Origin: Lewinellaceae bacterium
GTDB taxonomy: Bacteria; Bacteroidota; Bacteroidia; Chitinophagales; Saprospiraceae
Assembly: GCA_020636445.1 (NCBI GenBank)
Contig: JACJXV010000009.1
Coordinates: 1-64,000 of the forward strand
Direction of reading: 5' to 3'
Length of the DNA stretch: 64,000 nt
Positions within the stretch are counted from its first letter, which is position 1; the number at the start of each line of letters is the position of its first letter. Below the pieces are notes generated by a model. It worked only from the letters and a program-made list of their open reading frames with translations. It had not been told where the DNA came from and made no database searches. Made by a program: the position numbers and the translations under genes. Below are positions 45,433-54,120 of the stretch, piece after piece.

Positions 45433-46200
45433 ATGGCTAGCGAACTAACTGTAGCAGAAAAATTGCGTAAGCTGTACGAGCTTCAGCAGATAGATTCAAA
45501 TATTGATCAAATTGAAGTGCTCAAAGGAGAGCTTCCCATTGAGGTAAGCGATCTGGAGGACGATATTGCCGGGCTCGACACCCGGGTAAGTCGTCTGCAA
45601 GCTACGATCAAGGAGCTGAAAGCGACCGTCTCTAAATTTGAGGCAAATATCAAAGAATCGGAAACGCTGATCGAGCGCTACCAAACGCAGTTGGACAATG
45701 TCAAGAACAACCGCGAATTCGAAGCACTGACCAAGGAATTGGAGCTGCAGAAACTGGACATTCAACTGGCAGAGAAAAAAATTCGCCAGGCTAATGTTGA
45801 AGTTGCTGCTAAAGAAGATACCCTGGTAGCAACCGAAGAGCGGAGAGCTAAAAAGCAGGCTGATCTGGATGTCAAGAAAGTTGAGCTGCAGGAAATTATT
45901 TCCAAGACAGAAGCCGAAGAAAAAGACTTACGTAAGCGTTCTGAGGCAGCTCGTAAACACATCGAGGATCGCCTGATTAAGGCTTATGATAAAATCCGTA
46001 CTTCCTACCGCAACGGGATGGCTGTTGTGACCGTCCAGCGGGATGCTTGTGGTGGATGTTTCAATAAGATCCCGCCCCAGGTACAATTAGAAATTGCTAT
46101 GCGCAAAAATATCGTCGCCTGTGAGCATTGTGGTCGTATCGTTGTTGATGACTTCATCATGGAAGCTGAGCGCGATGTAATGCGCGAGCAGGAGGCCTGA
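45433..46200 (+). CDS. Coiled-coil protein with C4 zinc ribbon (COG1579-like)
   Basis: 255 residues. Residues 5-185 form a long antiparallel coiled coil (LETRVSRL-type heptads, TLIERYQTQLDNVKNNREFEALTKELELQ). The C-terminus carries the zinc ribbon CGGC (about residues 203-206) and CEHC (about 228-231). The family (zf-RING_7) is conserved and adjacent to nif3 in many bacteria; a nucleic-acid-related role has been suggested but not shown. Same operon as nif3. Confidence 0.93.
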   Translation: MASELTVAEKLRKLYELQQIDSNIDQIEVLKGELPIEVSDLEDDIAGLDTRVSRLQATIKELKATVSKFEANIKESETLIERYQTQLDNVKNNREFEALTKELELQKLDIQLAEKKIRQANVEVAAKEDTLVATEERRAKKQADLDVKKVELQEIISKTEAEEKDLRKRSEAARKHIEDRLIKAYDKIRTSYRNGMAVVTVQRDACGGCFNKIPPQVQLEIAMRKNIVACEHCGRIVVDDFIMEAERDVMREQEA

Positions 46201-46242
46201 TTTACACTTTAAGCAAGCCTGCTAAAGGGCTTGGTTGTATAG

Positions 46243-46280
46243 ATCATCCCGAATTCTGGTACACCGGAGTTCGGGATGAT
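46243..46280 (+). terminator. Hairpin after the zinc-ribbon gene
   Basis: ATCATCCCGAATTCTGG and CCGGAGTTCGGGATGAT pair over 17 positions, the two mismatches being G-U in RNA, with a 4-nt loop, followed by TCATTTTGG. It lies 43 bp after the stop. The rest of 46281-46596 shows no gene. Confidence 0.75.
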
Positions 46281-46596
46281 TCATTTTGGCCCCAGCGCAA
46301 AGAGCCCCGGCTTTGTATTCGGTATCCCAAATTAGGGAAATAGGGGGAATAGGTGAAGGGTTTGGGTATCTGGTTGTTTGTCCGCCGGAAATTTACTGCA
46401 GGCCTCGAAGTTGACGGTAGATGTAAGTGGTTTTTATACAACATTTTAGTAACCTGCGTTCGTTATTCCCCATGTCTGTTATTGGTTAAAAAATAGTTAA
46501 CTGGAACCCTCTCGAGGTGTCGAGATTGACCAATGGTAATATCTTTTGTATTTTGCGCCCTACTCACCTGCGCCCCATTCCCAAAAGCTATTGTAC

Positions 46597-48102
46597 ATGC
46601 CTAGAAATCTGCTGATTGTACTATTGATCTTTTTTTTGGGGTGTTGTTTCCTGCCGACAATTGCGACTGCCGCAAAGAAATTCGAATACACGCCTCGTGC
46701 CCGGGAAGCTTACGAACTGGCCACCAGCTTACGAATAGCAGAAGCCAGGGCGGCCCTTACACAGCTAAAGTTTCGGGAACCCAATAATCTCATTGCTTAT
46801 CACATCGAAAATTACCTTGATTTCTTTGTTTTGTTTACCCAGGAGCGCTCGGCCGATTATGATAAATTGCGCCGTAACGAGGAAAAACGAATTGAAATCA
46901 TGGCGCAGGGGGATCCCAACTCACCCTACTATGCCTATGTTCAGGCAGATACCCGCTTACAGTGGGCACTGATAAAACTTAAGTTTGGGGATTATCTGGG
47001 TGCTTTTACAAGCATCAGTAAAGCGCATAAACTGCTCAAACGAAACCAGGAGCGTTTTCCGGGTTTTTTACCCAATCTCAAGGATTTAGGTATTCTGCAT
47101 GCCATGATCGGTACCATCCCCGACAACTATAAATGGGGGGTTCGATTACTGAGCGGTTTGCGTGGAACGATTGCACAGGGGCGCAAAGAGCTTGAATACG
47201 TACTTAATAAGTCCAAGGGTAACCCTGATTTTTTGTTTGCCGAGGAAACGCTGGTAATCTACTCCTTTGTTCTCCTCCACCTGGATAATAAACCGGAGGA
47301 AGCCTGGGTTGCGGTGAATCGCCCTGAATTACAACCAGGACGTAATCCGTTGCATACGTTTGTTAAAGCTAATGTTGGCATGCGCGCGCAGCATAATGAT
47401 GAAGCTATCCGCTTGCTGGAGCAACGCCCAAGTGGAAAAGAATACGCTGCCTTCCCTTATCTCGATTTCATGCAAGGGCTAGCCAGACTGCGTCGACTGG
47501 ACCGGAATGCTGACAATTACTTTCAACGCTTTCTCGAAGAATACCGCGGAAGGAATTTTATTAAAGAGGCTTACCAGAAAATGGCCTGGTCGGCATTGAT
47601 TACCGGCAATACCAACGATTATACCCGCTATATGGCAGCCTGTCTGGCAAATGGCCATACGGATTCGGAATCGGATGAAACGGCCGAAGAGGAAGCGCGA
47701 AAGGGAATAGTTCCTCATCCGACTTTACTCCGTGCACGGCTGCTGTTCGATGGAGGGTATTATATCCGGGCACTGGAAACGCTACAAGCCAGTAAGCAGA
47801 CGGATTTTGCCAGCCGGCCCCAGCAACTGGAATATACCTACCGGTACGGACGCATATTGCATGGGCTGGAACGGTGGGATGAGGCTATTAAACAGTATAA
47901 CCTTACGATAGATCGCGGGCGCAATGATCCGGATTACTTTGCCTGTAATGCAGCCCTGCAGGCCGGGCTTATCTGCGAAAAGCGCAAAGCGCGGGAATCT
48001 GCCCGGCAATATTTCGAAACCTGTTTGAGTATGCGACCGAGTGCTTATCGCACCAGCATGCATCAGGCTGCGAAAGCCGGACTCAACCGACTGGGATATT
48101 AG
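46597..48102 (+). CDS. Tetratricopeptide-repeat-like secreted protein
   Basis: 501 residues from ATG 46597. A signal peptide (MPRNLLIVLLIFFLGCCFLPTIATAA) is followed by helical repeats: TSLRIAEARAALTQLKFREPNN, WALIKLKFGDYLGAFTSISKAHKLLKRN, SFVLLHLDNKPEEAW, RILHGLERWDEAIKQYNLTIDRG and KARESARQYFETCLSMRP read as TPR-type hairpins. Probably periplasmic; homologs in Bacteroidota are uncharacterised. It converges on the OmpH gene across a long palindrome. Confidence 0.8.
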   Translation: MPRNLLIVLLIFFLGCCFLPTIATAAKKFEYTPRAREAYELATSLRIAEARAALTQLKFREPNNLIAYHIENYLDFFVLFTQERSADYDKLRRNEEKRIEIMAQGDPNSPYYAYVQADTRLQWALIKLKFGDYLGAFTSISKAHKLLKRNQERFPGFLPNLKDLGILHAMIGTIPDNYKWGVRLLSGLRGTIAQGRKELEYVLNKSKGNPDFLFAEETLVIYSFVLLHLDNKPEEAWVAVNRPELQPGRNPLHTFVKANVGMRAQHNDEAIRLLEQRPSGKEYAAFPYLDFMQGLARLRRLDRNADNYFQRFLEEYRGRNFIKEAYQKMAWSALITGNTNDYTRYMAACLANGHTDSESDETAEEEARKGIVPHPTLLRARLLFDGGYYIRALETLQASKQTDFASRPQQLEYTYRYGRILHGLERWDEAIKQYNLTIDRGRNDPDYFACNAALQAGLICEKRKARESARQYFETCLSMRPSAYRTSMHQAAKAGLNRLGY

Positions 48103-48169
48103 TTGGTTGCTGGTTACTTGTTACTGGTTATTAGTTACTAGTGGCCAGTAACTAATAACCAGCAACCAA
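48103..48169. terminator. Long interrupted palindrome between convergent genes
   Basis: CTGGTTATTAGTTACT (48124-48139) and its exact reverse complement (48147-48162) form a 16-bp stem with a 7-nt loop, extended by TTGGTTG (48103-48109) and CAACCAA (48163-48169) with a 14-nt bulge on the left side. It occupies the whole gap between the TPR and OmpH genes and probably terminates both. Confidence 0.7.
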
Positions 48170-48177
48170 TAACTCCA

Positions 48178-48693
48178 TTACTGCTTCTTAGCCTGGTATT
48201 TGGCTTTTACCAAAGCACTTACATCGTCTGACTCCTGCGTGAACAGGATTGCATTGAAAACGCTGGTATCGAAAATCAACTGGTAGTTGTTTTCTTTAGC
48301 CACATCGGCAATTGCAGCCTCTACGCTGTCCAGAATTGGCTGCAGGAGTTCCTCGCGCTTTTTCTGTAGCTCAGTAGTAATCTCACTTTCATAATCCCTG
48401 ATAGCATTCTGTTCAGCTTCCAAAGCGGCCTGCATTTCCTGTTGTTGCTTAGGTGACAGGTCACCACCTTGTACATCCGTCAGAAATTTGACATAGTTCG
48501 CTTTGAACTTGTTCGCCATCTCCTCGCCTTTAGCAACGAGCGTTTTCTGGTATTCTTCCAGATCGATATTAGCCTTCTTCGTATCAGCCAGTTCAGCAAT
48601 GAAATTGCCAAAATTCATATGGCCATACTTCTGTGCCTGTGCAACACTGGTCATGGCTACTAAAAAGGTGCAGAGCAAAAAAATGTGCTTCAT
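48178..48693 (-). CDS. OmpH/Skp family periplasmic chaperone
   Basis: 171 residues from ATG 48693 (MKHIFLLCTFLVAMTSVAQAQ, signal peptide). The mature part has the Skp layout: a short strand (YGHMNFGNF), two long helices forming tentacles (LEEYQKTLVAKGEEMANKFKANYVK ... SPKQQQEMQAALEAEQNAIRDYESEI), then VAKENNYQLIFDTSVF. The helical arms carry unfolded outer-membrane proteins across the periplasm. Usually linked to bamA, here it stands alone. A TACTTTTG element (minus strand) lies at 48814-48821, about 120 bp upstream. Confidence 0.9.
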   Translation of the reverse strand: MKHIFLLCTFLVAMTSVAQAQKYGHMNFGNFIAELADTKKANIDLEEYQKTLVAKGEEMANKFKANYVKFLTDVQGGDLSPKQQQEMQAALEAEQNAIRDYESEITTELQKKREELLQPILDSVEAAIADVAKENNYQLIFDTSVFNAILFTQESDDVSALVKAKYQAKKQ

Positions 48694-49017
48694 TTCCAAA
48701 TTGAGTTACGTAACAAAAAAGTTGGTTTGGGGTAGAGACACCATTAACACGGTATTTCTATGTGTTCACATCGAAGGAGGTTAGCTCAACCCACATCGTC
48801 ATGAATATCACTGCAAAAGTACACCCTCTCCAGCAAATGGCGCTACTTTTTAACGAAACATTATTGATCTGTTTTAAAAATTATTGTGTTAAATTGTATT
48901 TATAAAACTTTTTGTTTTTATTTGTAGGGATGTTTCGTTTGTTGACAACTAGTGTGGGTAATAATAGTAGCAGCTCTTTCTAATAGCTACTACTACCTGC
49001 ACTTAAATGCTATTCTG
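48694..49017. promoter_or_regulatory. Divergent promoter region ompH-like/glucosaminidase
   Basis: A 324-bp region without a gene. CAAAAGTA at 48814-48821 reads TACTTTTG on the minus strand, a full match to the Bacteroidota -7 element for the OmpH gene, though no clear -33 box sits at the right distance. 48845-48935 is very AT-rich (TTAAATTGTATTTATAAAAC), probably the start region for the glucosaminidase gene. Confidence 0.45.
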
Positions 49018-49818
49018 ATGAACTACCCATCCGAATTTTTACCTGTAGTGCGCTGGTTGGAAAATGCACGTTGCCAGATACAACGCTATTGGTTTCAGGG
49101 GGCACTCGTAGTAATTGCTGTATGTGCACTTAACCGCAAGGATGTCAGTATTAATATTCACCTGAATAGTGCTGGTCCTGCCCTGCGTGCTGCTTTGCGG
49201 GAGCCGGTAGCTCATTTTCCGGCGATAAGCAAGCTTGAAGAACGGCCAATGAATGTGTCATTGCTGAGCAGTGGAAAACCTGCTGTGAAAAAGCCTAAAG
49301 CTAAGGATAATGCGGCGAACCACTTTAGCACCATGCCAGCTGCTGAGGATTCTCCGCTAATGAGCAAAGATAAGCGCAAACGACAGGAGGCCTATGTAAA
49401 ACAGTTTTCTGCTATCGCCCGCCGCGAGATGGATAAATACGGCATTCCTGCCAGCATTACACTGGCCCAGGGCCTCCTGGAGAGCGATGCTGGAATAAGT
49501 CCACTGGCGAAAGATGCCAATAACCATTTTGGCATTAAATGTTTTTCCAAGACGTGTAAGAAGGGGCATTGCCGGAATTATACGGATGATTCTCACAAGG
49601 ATTTCTTCAGGATTTATCCGGACCCATCGGATAGTTATCGTAGCCACAGCCAATTGTTGCAGCGGACCCGATATAAGTCTTTATTCCGGTTAAACCGCAG
49701 GGATTATAAAGCCTGGGCTAAAGGACTACAGCGGGCAGGGTACGCTACTGATCCGCATTACGGAGAAAAACTGATCCGACTTATCGATAACCTGGATCTG
49801 CATCGGTACGATAAGTAA
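49018..49818 (+). CDS. Glucosaminidase domain-containing protein (peptidoglycan hydrolase)
   Basis: 266 residues from ATG 49018. A hydrophobic anchor lies near residues 29-41 (FQGALVVIAVCAL). The linker is rich in K, A and P. Residues 120-266 form the FlgJ/LytG-type domain: YVKQFSAIARREMDKYGIPASITLAQGLLESDAGISPLAKDANNHFGIKC (in part), with the catalytic Glu in LLESDAG, then YPDPSDSYRSHSQLL and KGLQRAGYATDPHYGEKL. It cuts N-acetylglucosaminyl bonds in peptidoglycan. The longer frame from 48952 adds residues without family match. Confidence 0.9.
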   Translation: MNYPSEFLPVVRWLENARCQIQRYWFQGALVVIAVCALNRKDVSINIHLNSAGPALRAALREPVAHFPAISKLEERPMNVSLLSSGKPAVKKPKAKDNAANHFSTMPAAEDSPLMSKDKRKRQEAYVKQFSAIARREMDKYGIPASITLAQGLLESDAGISPLAKDANNHFGIKCFSKTCKKGHCRNYTDDSHKDFFRIYPDPSDSYRSHSQLLQRTRYKSLFRLNRRDYKAWAKGLQRAGYATDPHYGEKLIRLIDNLDLHRYDK

Positions 49819-49900
49819 GCGCTTTCGGTGCATGATCATGTCTTTTCTGACGAATAGCAAAAAACAATCCGGGTAGCCTACTGTTTGTCAGTATGGTCTT

Positions 49901-52348
49901 ATGGATATAAAACAAGCAGCATATAACTGGTTTACCCAATTAGGGTGGAAGCCCTTTCCTTTTCAAGAGGAAGCCTGGGATGCTTATCTATCAGGAAAAA
50001 ACGGGTTGGTAAATGCGCCTACGGGAACGGGTAAAACGTACTCCTTGTTAATTCCTGCATTGCTGGAATTCCTGCGTGAAGAATCCCGCGACGGGCAACG
50101 CACAAACAATGGCTTACGGGTTATTTGGATCACGCCTATTCGGGCTTTAGCTCGGGAGATAGAAGCTTCAGCCGAGCGTGCGGTAACCGGATTAGGGCTT
50201 TCCTGGAAAGTGGCTGTTCGATCCGGGGATACCTCATCGGTAGAACGTACGCGACAAAGACGTGAAGCACCCGAAATATTGATCACTACCCCCGAAAGTT
50301 TACATTTGCTGCTCGCCTCTAAAGGGTATGCCGCCTTTTTCAAGCAGGTAAGGGCTGTAGTGGTGGATGAATGGCACGAATTGGTTGGGTCAAAGCGTGG
50401 AGTGCAGATAGAGTTGGCATTATCGCGACTTAAAACGCTGGCTCCACAACTGAAAATTTGGGGGATCTCAGCAACTATCGGTAACCTTGACGAAGCCCTT
50501 GATGTTCTTCTCGGTCAATCGCGAACGCCGGACAATTACCAGCTGGTTCGGGCTCAGTTGCCCAAAAAGCTTTTGGTTGAAACCCTTTTGCCAGAACACC
50601 TGGAGACCTTTCCCTGGAGTGGGCATTTGGGAATCAAGCTCATCCAACAAGTTGTGCCTTTACTGGAGGCGAGCAATAGTACACTCATTTTTACCAATAC
50701 CCGGGCACAGTGTGAAATTTGGTATCACCAACTTCTCGAGGTAGCTCCTGACCTGGCCGGAGCTATTGCCATGCACCATGGCTCAATCAGTCGCGAACTA
50801 CGGGATTGGGTAGAACAAGCGCTCCATGAGGGTACACTCAAGGCGGTAGTTTGTACTTCCAGCCTTGATCTTGGCGTGGACTTCCGGCCGGTAGACACCA
50901 TTATACAGATCGGTAGCCCAAAGGGGGTCGCGCGCTTTATGCAGCGTGCCGGGCGCAGTGGACACCAACCAGGGGCTACCAGTAAAATTTACTTTGTCCC
51001 AACGCATTCACTGGAGATCCTGGAAGGTGCTGCCCTCCGTGAGGCGATTGCCCACGGTGGCCTGGAAAGCCGGATTCCCTATTTACGCAGCTTTGATGTG
51101 CTGATTCAGTACCTGCTGACGCTGGCTGTTTCGGAAGGGTTCAACCCTGCAGAAATCTTGCCGGAAATTCGCAATACTTTTTCCTATTCATCGCTCAGTG
51201 ATGAGGAATGGCATTGGCTGTTGCGGTTCATCACGCAGGGGGGAGATTCCCTGCGTGCTTATGATGCATTCCAAAAGGTACAAATAGAAGATCAGGTATA
51301 TCGGGTTACCAGCCGGCGGATTGCCCTCCAGCACCGTTTACAGATTGGCACTATCGTGAGTGACACGGTCCTGAATATCAAATATGTAAGCGGCGGATTT
51401 ATTGGTTCGGTCGAAGAATGGTTTGTGAGTCAGCTCAAGCCTGGCGACGTTTTCTGGTTTGCTGGCCGGAGCCTGGAATTCGTACGCGTCAAGGAGATGA
51501 CGGTTCAGGTTCGTAGTAGTACAAAGAAAACAGGAAGGATCCCCAGTTGGCAGGGTGGCCGAATGCCCCTATCCAGCGAATTGGGCGCTTACTTACGGCA
51601 GCAAATCGATAATTTACACCAGGGGCGGCTGAATGCTCCGGAGTTGAAAGCGCTGGTGCCATTAGCAGAAGTACAGGCCCGGCGCTCTCATTTACCTTGT
51701 GCGGATGAATTGCTAGTGGAGTACTTTTCCAGTAAAGAAGGTTATCATCTGCTCATTTATCCCTTTGAGGGTAGATTTGTTCATGAGGGATTGGCAGCCA
51801 TCCTCGCCTATCGACTTAGCCAGCGACAACCTTTGTCTTTTTCATTGGCGATGAATGACTATGGATTGGAATTGCTTTCCGAAACCGAAATTCAGCTGGA
51901 AGAAGCATTGGCTGATGGGCTATTCTCAACAACCAATCTCAGTGCAGATATTGCGGCCAGTATCAATGCTGCCGAATTAGCTCGCCGGCGATTTCGGGAA
52001 ATTGCCGGCATTGCCGGGTTGGTTTTTAAAGGCTACCCCGGAAAGCATAAGCGCGATCGCCATCTACAAGCGTCAGCGCAGCTGTTTTTCAGCGTTTTTG
52101 AAGACTATGAGCCCAATAATTTACTGCTACTCCAGGCGTATGATGAAGTGATGACCTTTCAACTGGAGGAAGCCCGGCTGCGGCAGACCCTGCAGCGAAT
52201 TCAGGACCTGAAGATTGTTCTTCAGCGGCCTGCCAAAGCGACCCCTTTTGCATTTCCCATCATGGTTGACCGCTTACGGGGCCGACTGAGCAGCGAAAAA
52301 CTGGAAGACCGGATACGTAAAATGAAAATACAGTTGGAAAAGGGATGA
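49901..52348 (+). CDS. Ligase-associated DNA damage response DEXH box helicase (Lhr-like)
   Basis: 815 residues. Helicase motifs: Walker A APTGTGKT, motif Ia TPIRALAREI, motif II DEWH, motif III SATIGN, and in RecA2 SLDLGVDFRPVD and QRAGRSGH. Beyond about residue 420 follow the winged-helix and Lhr-core domains (GTIVSDTVLNIKYVSGGFIGSVEEWFVSQLKPGDVFWFAGR in part). In many bacteria this helicase is encoded with an ATP-dependent ligase, an exonuclease and PdeM; here only PdeM follows, 36 bp downstream. Role: 3'-5' helicase in a DNA repair pathway. Confidence 0.93.
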   Translation: MDIKQAAYNWFTQLGWKPFPFQEEAWDAYLSGKNGLVNAPTGTGKTYSLLIPALLEFLREESRDGQRTNNGLRVIWITPIRALAREIEASAERAVTGLGLSWKVAVRSGDTSSVERTRQRREAPEILITTPESLHLLLASKGYAAFFKQVRAVVVDEWHELVGSKRGVQIELALSRLKTLAPQLKIWGISATIGNLDEALDVLLGQSRTPDNYQLVRAQLPKKLLVETLLPEHLETFPWSGHLGIKLIQQVVPLLEASNSTLIFTNTRAQCEIWYHQLLEVAPDLAGAIAMHHGSISRELRDWVEQALHEGTLKAVVCTSSLDLGVDFRPVDTIIQIGSPKGVARFMQRAGRSGHQPGATSKIYFVPTHSLEILEGAALREAIAHGGLESRIPYLRSFDVLIQYLLTLAVSEGFNPAEILPEIRNTFSYSSLSDEEWHWLLRFITQGGDSLRAYDAFQKVQIEDQVYRVTSRRIALQHRLQIGTIVSDTVLNIKYVSGGFIGSVEEWFVSQLKPGDVFWFAGRSLEFVRVKEMTVQVRSSTKKTGRIPSWQGGRMPLSSELGAYLRQQIDNLHQGRLNAPELKALVPLAEVQARRSHLPCADELLVEYFSSKEGYHLLIYPFEGRFVHEGLAAILAYRLSQRQPLSFSLAMNDYGLELLSETEIQLEEALADGLFSTTNLSADIAASINAAELARRRFREIAGIAGLVFKGYPGKHKRDRHLQASAQLFFSVFEDYEPNNLLLLQAYDEVMTFQLEEARLRQTLQRIQDLKIVLQRPAKATPFAFPIMVDRLRGRLSSEKLEDRIRKMKIQLEKG

Positions 52349-52384
52349 GGTGAGAATCCTGGTTGGCTTTGTTAGTTTTATCCT

Positions 52385-53044
52385 ATGGCAACATTTACCA
52401 GTGCTTCATTAACTATCGCCGGGGAGGACCTGTTGCTCCACCCGCTACGGGCCCTTTATTGGCCACGGGAACAAACCCTGATGCTGGCCGACCTGCACCT
52501 GGGGAAGGTTGCCCATTTTCGGCAGCGGGGGATGCCTGTGCCCAGCGATGCCGGGGAATCTAACTGGGAAAAGTTGATTTTTCTGCTGCTGGAAATGCAA
52601 CCCCGCCGCGTCATTTTACTGGGTGATTTGTTCCATAGTGTATACAATGACGAATGGGAATCATTTGCAGCACTACGGCAGCAATTCGCGGATCGGGAGT
52701 TTATGCTGGTTCCCGGCAATCATGATATTCTGCATGAAAACTACTATCATGCGGCTAAGCTGACTCTTGTGCCTGAAGGTTGGCAAGAGGGCCCGTTTTT
52801 ATTATCCCATCATCCCTGGGAAGTCATTCCGGAGGGAGCCTACAATTTAGCGGGGCATTTGCACCCTGGAGTACGCTTGCGGGGGGGCGGCCGCCAATCA
52901 TTACGCCTGCCCTGTTTTTGGTTCGGTCGCCAGCAGGGAATACTACCTGCTTTTGGAGCGTTTACGGGATATAGCCAGGTTCAGCCCAGTGAAGAAGACC
53001 AGGTATTTGTGATTGCCAATGATCAGGTGATAGCGGTATCCTGA
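52385..53044 (+). CDS. pdeM: Ligase-associated DNA damage response endonuclease PdeM
   Basis: 219 residues. Metallophosphoesterase motifs are MLADLHLGK, LLGDLFHS, VPGNHD and the C-terminal GHLHPG, binding two metal ions. The family belongs to the ligase-associated repair cluster with the preceding helicase. No ligase or beta-CASP-type exonuclease gene is in the window. A hairpin at 53090-53119 ends the unit. Confidence 0.92.
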   Translation: MATFTSASLTIAGEDLLLHPLRALYWPREQTLMLADLHLGKVAHFRQRGMPVPSDAGESNWEKLIFLLLEMQPRRVILLGDLFHSVYNDEWESFAALRQQFADREFMLVPGNHDILHENYYHAAKLTLVPEGWQEGPFLLSHHPWEVIPEGAYNLAGHLHPGVRLRGGGRQSLRLPCFWFGRQQGILPAFGAFTGYSQVQPSEEDQVFVIANDQVIAVS

Positions 53045-53089
53045 AGCCAAGTACACTGGAAGCTACTTCACGTGGAGCGAAAATAGAAG

Positions 53090-53119
53090 CGGGAGAGTGA
53101 ACATACGTCCACTCTCCCG
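53090..53119. terminator. Hairpin between pdeM and the convergent gene
   Basis: CGGGAGAGTG (53090-53099) and CACTCTCCCG (53110-53119) form a perfect 10-bp stem with a 10-nt loop, 45 bp after the pdeM stop and 25 bp after the stop of the convergent gene. T-runs are poor on both sides. Confidence 0.6.
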
Positions 53120-53143
53120 AGGTACTTGATGCGTTTGGACTAA

Positions 53144-53938
53144 TTAATGATCCGCAACATTGATCGCTTGCCCGTCGAGTGATTTTGTAACGGTAACTAA
53201 CAATCGTTCACGTTTTTGTTGGCTGTTTAGCACATAGATTTCCTGCCCGACAGTCGTCAGGAGCGAGGAGCTACCCAAGGGAGACAGATTCCAAACCGTT
53301 TTCCCAAAAGAAATCTTGATTGCCTTCAGGGTTGGGTTCTTCAAGATTAGGGTTACGCCTGAATCCTCCGAAGCGGGTGTTGTTACCGGAGGTGGCGGTG
53401 GCCAGTTCGTATCCTTATTCGTCAGGCCCTGCTCATAGGTGTTGTTGAAAAAATCGGGTTCCTGGGCAAAGTGAACTTTTTGAAATACCAGCGGCTTGGC
53501 GAAGGTACATTCGCGAATACTTACCCCTTGGTAGAAGGTTAAGCGCTCAAACGATACTTTTCCCGCAAACTGGCAATTTTCAAAAGCTAGCTGTGCATCG
53601 AAAGCAGTGAAAAACTCACTGACTAATCGCTCTGATCTAGTTTCGCGTGTGGTTTTAATGTCCCCGGTAAATTGACAGTTCGTAAAACGGACAGGCTGGA
53701 GGACTTTGGTAAAAAACTCCTTGACCTGCCCGCCACGGATTCCATAGCTTCCGCCACGGTAAGTTTTGGAGAGGAGCGTAAAGTCGAGGTCTCCGGTAAT
53801 GGTAACATTACTAAACACCAGGGGCTCTTGCCGGTCAATTTGGGCGAGTACCTCATTCGCCGAAATAGTCGTCTGGGCGGGCAGTACGGTGGCAATACCG
53901 ATAAAACTAACGATAACCCCAAAGAATAATCCTTTCAT
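53144..53938 (-). CDS. Secreted pentapeptide-repeat-like protein
   Basis: 264 residues with a signal peptide (1-21, ending VLPAQ). Residues 35-170 have the spacing of a right-handed quadrilateral beta-helix with Phe and Leu at every fifth position: LVFSNVTITGDLDF, PVRFTNCQFTGDIKT, LAFENCQFAGKVSFERLTF, VSIRECTFAKPLVFQKVHF. Then come NNTYEQGL, a proline stretch (WPPPPPVTTP) and a C-terminal beta domain (KNPTLKAIKISFGKTVWNLSPLGSSSLL). Exported pentapeptide-like proteins occur in Bacteroidota; the role is unknown. Confidence 0.7.
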   Translation of the reverse strand: MKGLFFGVIVSFIGIATVLPAQTTISANEVLAQIDRQEPLVFSNVTITGDLDFTLLSKTYRGGSYGIRGGQVKEFFTKVLQPVRFTNCQFTGDIKTTRETRSERLVSEFFTAFDAQLAFENCQFAGKVSFERLTFYQGVSIRECTFAKPLVFQKVHFAQEPDFFNNTYEQGLTNKDTNWPPPPPVTTPASEDSGVTLILKNPTLKAIKISFGKTVWNLSPLGSSSLLTTVGQEIYVLNSQQKRERLLVTVTKSLDGQAINVADH

Positions 53939-54120
53939 AGCAATCTGTTTTTTGTGATGCTACAAAAATGAGGTGCGTTGAGGTTTGAGTCGACTCAATT
54001 CAAATTGATACGTCCCAGAAAACGATATTGAGACTTATGTTGAGCAGTGTAGCCGTCCCGGTTACCTTTCGAAGCGGGATTAAGGGCTTGCTTTCGCGCA
54101 AAACTGGTTCCGTGTGCAGT

